A stretch of DNA of 7,999 bases from Actinomycetota bacterium (GTDB taxonomy: Bacteria; Actinomycetota; Thermoleophilia; Gaiellales; Gaiellaceae): positions 1 to 7,999 of the forward strand of contig JACDGR010000142.1 of assembly GCA_013821525.1 (NCBI GenBank), given 5' to 3'. The stretch's first letter is position 1, and every line of letters begins with the position of its first letter. Positions 5,231 through 7,999 of this stretch are shown piece by piece. The translations under genes and the position numbers were made by a program. The notes below the pieces were generated by a model, which had not been told where the DNA came from, did not search any database, and worked only from the letters and a program-made list of their open reading frames with translations.

Positions 5231-5680
5231 AGGTGTTTCGCAGCACTGCCCGGGGCACGACGCTACGTCCAGGCCGCCGCCTACGCCGATCTCGCCCGCG
5301 CAGCGATCTCCGCGAGCACAACGACGCTGCCGATGCTCCAGCTCGTCGGCCTGATGCATTTGGTCGACGTCCGCATTGACGCTGAAACTATCGCGGAGCA
5401 CGCCCTGCGTTCGCAGCCTGCACCGGATCAATTGCTCTATGCGTGCCGGCAGCTCGGCGTCGCCCCGGCAGCCGTCGCGCCGCTCACCCACAGCGGCGCC
5501 GGCGTCGCGGCGGCCCTCAGCGCTGGGCTCGAGGTAGTCGGCGTCGCCCAGGGCGCGCAGGCCGAACGGTTGCGTGGATTCGGGGCGCAGCACGTCGTGC
5601 CAACCCTGGAGGCGCTGCTCGACCCACGGCTCTCGTCTCCTGATGCACCCACTACCGAAAGACGGTCGGGATGGAAATAG
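5231..5680 (+). pseudogene. C-terminal remnant of a HAD-superfamily phosphatase (beta-phosphoglucomutase-like)
   Basis: From about 5243 the frame reads LPGARRYVQAAAYADLARAA, then SASTTTLPMLQLVGLMHLVD, followed by SQPAPDQLLYACRQLGV, HSGAGVAAALSAGLEVVGVA and HVVPTLEALLD. This is the second half of a HAD phosphatase core. The N-terminal motif I (DxD nucleophile) and cap domain are absent. The motif III Lys (usually GKPAPD) is replaced in RSQPAPD, and the motif IV acid pair (EDSxxG) has become LTHSGAG. It is therefore both truncated and catalytically dead. There is no start codon between the stop of paralogue C and ATG 5333, which would give a 115-aa product. Its last 10 bases overlap the start of the next gene (ATGGAAATAG). 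Confidence 0.75.
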
Positions 5681-5994
5681 AAACGACGCTCCTCGACGGA
5701 CGCGACGCGATCGTCGCGGATGCTTTCCGCGCGCTGTCGGCTGCGGGTCGTTACGCGACCCTGCCGCACGAAGAGCTCACGAAGCGCTTGAACGAACTCA
5801 CCGGATGCCTCTTCGAAGCGGTCACGAAGCGCGACGTCGCTCCGAACGGCGATATTGCCAGCGCGCTCGCGGTCGTGACGACGATTCTCGGCGCGGGCAA
5901 GGACGCGCTCGCTTGGCGGTACGTGGGACTCGCAGCGGAGCACCACGCTCCCACCATCGACCTCGCGTCCCTCCTGAGCGGAACTGCGGCCTGA
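5671..5994 (+). CDS. Short helical sensor-type domain protein, apparently internally deleted
   Basis: This is a 107-aa soluble helical protein. The first half (LLDGRDAIVADAFRAL, then LPHEELTKRLNELTGCLFEA) resembles the N-terminal helical domain found alone or before kinases and RsbR-like regulators. The second half (SALAVVTTILGAGKDALAWR, then YVGLAAEHHAP and DLASLLSGT) resembles the end of the same type of protein. As I recall the family, a block of about 40 residues including an RFEAGFDLxEVQTAFN-like helix separates these parts. Here they are joined at RDVAPNGDIAS. Start ATG 5671 overlaps the stop of the HAD remnant; the ribosome binding site is weak. It may be a degraded gene or a compact variant. 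Function unknown. Confidence 0.6.
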   Translation: MEIETTLLDGRDAIVADAFRALSAAGRYATLPHEELTKRLNELTGCLFEAVTKRDVAPNGDIASALAVVTTILGAGKDALAWRYVGLAAEHHAPTIDLASLLSGTAA

Positions 5995-6227
5995 CGCATC
6001 CCCGGTGCGCGCGATATCGTCACGGTCCACGATCTCGCCTCGTTGAAGACGCGGCGCGAATGCTCGTCGCGCACGGGATCTCCGGCGCTGGCCGATCGAC
6101 CCAACTGACGTCTCTGATCAGCCGAAGCTCAAAGCCCACAAGAGAGCTTCACGAGGATGTGTCCGACGTGGCTCTTGGCGGTGTGAGGCGGCGCGTAACG
6201 AGGCGAAGCCCTGGAGCTCGCGCGGTG
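5995..6227. other. Intergenic stretch with possible coding debris
   Basis: Just after the 5994 stop, one plus frame reads IPGARDIVTVHDLASLKTRRE and another, shifted, reads EDAARMLVAHGISGAGRST, which together look like a short decayed gene. I cannot name it. Nothing else is evident. Confidence 0.25.
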
Positions 6228-6467
6228 TCAGGTGATCGGCGAGACCTGGCGGCACGGAGCTTCCGGGCGGTGCGGAGGAAACGAGTGGGGCTGCACTGCC
6301 TGACGTAGCCGCGCCGCGAGGGTTGCGAAGCGCGGGGGATGCGCAGCGCGTCGTGCGGCGCTGGCTTCCCGAATCTGCCGCTTCCTCTCGAGCTGTCGGT
6401 CGAGTTCACGCCGGCTCTCTTCCAGGGGGTCTGGCGTCAGTTGCGTGTACGTGAAAATCCTGATCAT
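6228..6467 (-). CDS. Small charged protein of unknown function
   Basis: This 79-aa product starts MIRIFTYTQLTPDPLEESRR and continues with a long charged helix (ELDRQLERKRQIREASAARR) that could form a coiled coil. The C-terminus is rich in Pro, His and Arg. Start ATG at 6465-6467 is backed by AAGGAG exactly 6 nt upstream (complement of 6474-6479), the best ribosome binding site in the right half of the window; the in-frame TTG just before is less likely. It has no signal peptide or membrane segment and I recognise no family. The last 20 or so residues have less natural composition, so the original end may have been altered. It is divergent from the diguanylate cyclase, 177 bp away. Confidence 0.6.
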   Translation of the reverse strand: MIRIFTYTQLTPDPLEESRRELDRQLERKRQIREASAARRAAHPPRFATLAARLRQAVQPHSFPPHRPEAPCRQVSPIT

Positions 6468-6644
6468 CAAAGGCTCCTTAGCTCAACACCGAGTGATCTC
6501 GAGCGTACGAAGGATCGGGCCCGGCGTCGTCGGTCGCCAGGACGAACTTGCTTCGTCTATCGAGACGAGCCTGCGTCCTTCTTGCGGGCGAGAGCCGTGT
6601 GGAACTCGGACTAGTGCTGGGTCAGGTTCTGCCGATAAAGAGCC

Positions 6645-7655
6645 ATGGCCGCGGTTCATGAATCGTTGCGTAACGACAATCGGCTGACGGCCCTCACCGC
6701 CGCGGGGATGTACGGCAGCGCTGCCTTCGTCAGCTTCGTCGAAGACTTCGTTCCAGGCGGTCCGACCCCGACGATCGCTCCTGGAATCGCCGCCCTCGTG
6801 CTCGTCACCGCGCTGCTCTTGGCTGGGCCGAGGCTGCCACGCCGCGCGCTCGCACTGCTCGGCCCGCTCGGCGTTGCGCTGATCGCTGTCGCGCTGGCCA
6901 CGAGCCCGGGGGCCGGCGACGGCGCCGTGCTCTACATGTGGCCGGTGATCTGGATGTCGTACTTCTTCGGACGGCGGGGCGCCATTGCGATCGTCGGCTG
7001 CGTGGCAGCCGCCCACGTGTGCGTGCTCCTCGCATTGCCGGCCGCCGACGGCTACGCCGACCGGTGGGTCGACGTGACCGTTTCCGTCGCGATCGTCGCC
7101 GCCGTGGTACAGACCCTCGCGCATCGCAACGACCGGCTGCTCGACCTTGTCGCGGAGGAGGCGCGCACGGACGCGCTCACCGGCCTACTGAACCGGCGCG
7201 GCTTCGACGAGCGGGCCGCCGTGGAGCTCGCGCACTCGCGGCGCGAGGGCGCGTGCATCGCGGTCGCATGCTTCGACATCGACCACTTCAAGCGCATCAA
7301 CGACGAGTGGGGGCACGAGACGGGCGACCGCGTCCTCGAGCACGTCGGCGCAGTGCTCACCGCCTGCGCGCGCGAGATCGACGCGGTGGCGCGCTTCGGC
7401 GGCGAGGAGTTCGTCGTGCTGCTCCCGGGAGCGACCGTAGCCGACGCGGTTGGCTTCACAGACCGCATCCACGAGGCGTTCGCGAGCCCGCACGAGGGGC
7501 TGCCCTCGGTCTGCGTCAGCGCCGGCGTCGCCGCGTCGTTGGCGCCCGACGGGATCGAGCCGCTGCTGCATCACGCGGACACGGCTCTGTATGCCGCGAA
7601 GAGCGGCGGCCGCAACCGAACGCACGTCTTCACCGAGATCGCCCTGACGGCGTAG
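6645..7655 (+). CDS. Membrane-anchored diguanylate cyclase (GGDEF family)
   Basis: The enzyme makes the second messenger cyclic di-GMP from two GTP. The 336-aa protein has a hydrophobic N-terminal half with about five transmembrane segments (about residues 45-60, 68-86, 94-108, 112-132 and 142-158). The GGDEF domain follows: DALTGLLNRRGF (176-187), the metal-binding FDIDHFKRIND (210-220), an inhibitory I-site RxxD (Arg243, Asp246), the active GGEEF (252-256), and a closing ADTALYAAKSGGRNR. All key residues for catalysis and product inhibition are present. There is no EAL phosphodiesterase domain. The membrane part is probably a sensor or anchor of unknown ligand. Start ATG 6645 has a weak AAAGAG upstream. 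The gene is monocistronic and converges on the hydrolase at the right edge. Confidence 0.95.
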   Translation: MAAVHESLRNDNRLTALTAAGMYGSAAFVSFVEDFVPGGPTPTIAPGIAALVLVTALLLAGPRLPRRALALLGPLGVALIAVALATSPGAGDGAVLYMWPVIWMSYFFGRRGAIAIVGCVAAAHVCVLLALPAADGYADRWVDVTVSVAIVAAVVQTLAHRNDRLLDLVAEEARTDALTGLLNRRGFDERAAVELAHSRREGACIAVACFDIDHFKRINDEWGHETGDRVLEHVGAVLTACAREIDAVARFGGEEFVVLLPGATVADAVGFTDRIHEAFASPHEGLPSVCVSAGVAASLAPDGIEPLLHHADTALYAAKSGGRNRTHVFTEIALTA

Positions 7656-7660
7656 CCGTC
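7646..7660. terminator. Short hairpin over the diguanylate cyclase stop codon
   Basis: GACGGC and GCCGTC pair around GTA across the TAG stop (7653-7655). The stem is only 6 bp and no T-tract follows. It is a weak candidate for a terminator in the 53-bp convergent gap. Confidence 0.2.
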
Positions 7661-7708
7661 ACCTGCGCGGCCGAAGCGTCGAGAGGCGGTCGAGGACATG
7701 ACTACCAG

Positions 7709-7999
7709 CTAATCGATCTGCGACTCGCCCAGCACCTCTCGCAGCCACCCGTCGATTCCCTGACCAATAGCGGCGAGTCCGCTGCGCAGGCTGTGGTTGC
7801 CGGCGACCTTGATCACGGTGCGGTGGACGCTCGGCCGAGGGACGCCGAAAGGGTCGTTCACGCCCTGGACGACGAGCAGCGGAACCGTCACCGCGTCGAG
7901 CTCCGGCTGGCGGCTCGGCGGCTCCGCGCCGCCTACCCGCCGGGGTGGGCGCAGCGGGAAGGCGAGACAGAGCACCGCTGCCGCGCCACTCTCCTTCGC
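7709..7999 (-). CDS. Alpha/beta hydrolase, KANL3/Tex30-like (5' end beyond the window)
   Basis: Only the C-terminal 96 residues are in the window; the reading frame stays open to base 7999, so the N-terminus with the nucleophile Ser lies to the right. Visible parts are AKESGAAAVLCLAFPLRPPR, a strand and turn typical of this family, LLVVQGVNDPFG with the probable catalytic Asp (codon 7855-7853), and VAGNHSLR with the probable catalytic His (codon 7795-7793), then a last helix GIDGWLREVL. These are the Asp and His of an alpha/beta-hydrolase triad in the expected order. The substrate is not known for this group. The gene is convergent with the diguanylate cyclase. Confidence 0.85.
   Translation of the reverse strand, partial: AKESGAAAVLCLAFPLRPPRRVGGAEPPSRQPELDAVTVPLLVVQGVNDPFGVPRPSVHRTVIKVAGNHSLRSGLAAIGQGIDGWLREVLGESQID

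Noticed and set aside
5437..6030. Minus-strand frame of 197 codons opposite the HAD remnant and the GKDALA protein
   Set aside because: It is antisense to sequences with clear protein similarity; its own product is low-complexity.
6483..7124. Minus-strand frame of 213 codons opposite the diguanylate cyclase N-terminus
   Set aside because: Gly/Asp/His/Arg-rich mirror of a hydrophobic coding region, a typical GC-rich shadow.
1..7999. CRISPR array or tandem repeat arrays
   Set aside because: No regularly spaced direct repeats were seen anywhere in the window.

Overview
The window is GC-rich and reads like an actinobacterial chromosome. Several protein types (a GGSMGG hydrolase, small CxCx4C proteins, a GKDALA-type helical domain, and the N-terminus of an actinobacterial integrase-type transposase) remind me of class Thermoleophilia (Solirubrobacter/Conexibacter relatives). 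That placement is an inference from protein style only.

The left half (about 1-3820) is mostly decayed DNA. A secreted alpha/beta hydrolase gene on the minus strand (about 75-880) is broken by a stop codon and frameshifts. A tRNA-shaped minus-strand sequence with damaged loops (925-996) lies just upstream of it. A sensor histidine kinase gene (1118-1951, plus) is cut off inside its ATP-binding domain, where it runs into a remnant of an IS3-family element (about 1880-2058, minus) that keeps only the orfA N-terminus, its ribosome binding site and a probable terminal repeat. A frameshifted small membrane ORF (2275-2457) precedes the one clearly intact gene of this half, a stand-alone tatA (2470-2751, TTG start). 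Beyond it are the N-terminal stub of a second transposase (3113-3253), about 500 bp of unrecognised sequence, and the 3' half of a tRNA gene (about 3773-3812) with no 5' half. That half-tRNA is the classic footprint of a tRNA-targeting integrated element.

The central block (3897-5218) is the most coherent and interesting part. Three small paralogous proteins of 109-114 aa share an N-terminal charged helix, a C-x-C-x4-C motif, a Y/E-x-x-R segment and a conserved His. Two form a tight minus-strand operon; the third is divergent, across a 297-bp intergenic region carrying a strong imperfect palindrome. I do not know their function.

The right part holds a 5'-truncated HAD-phosphatase remnant without its catalytic residues (5231-5680). 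It overlaps a 107-aa helical protein (5671-5994) that looks like a sensor-type N-terminal domain with its middle deleted. A small minus-strand protein with an excellent ribosome binding site follows (6228-6467), then an intact membrane-anchored diguanylate cyclase with GGEEF and an inhibitory RxxD site (6645-7655), and the C-terminal part of a KANL3/Tex30-like alpha/beta hydrolase that runs off the right edge on the minus strand (7709-7999).

No metabolic pathway ties the genes together. Possible signalling components (the histidine kinase stub, the GKDALA domain and the diguanylate cyclase) are scattered among remnants. The picture is a chromosomal stretch worn by transposition, integration and deletion, with a few islands under selection: tatA, the CxCx4C trio, the small 6228-6467 gene, the cyclase and the edge hydrolase.
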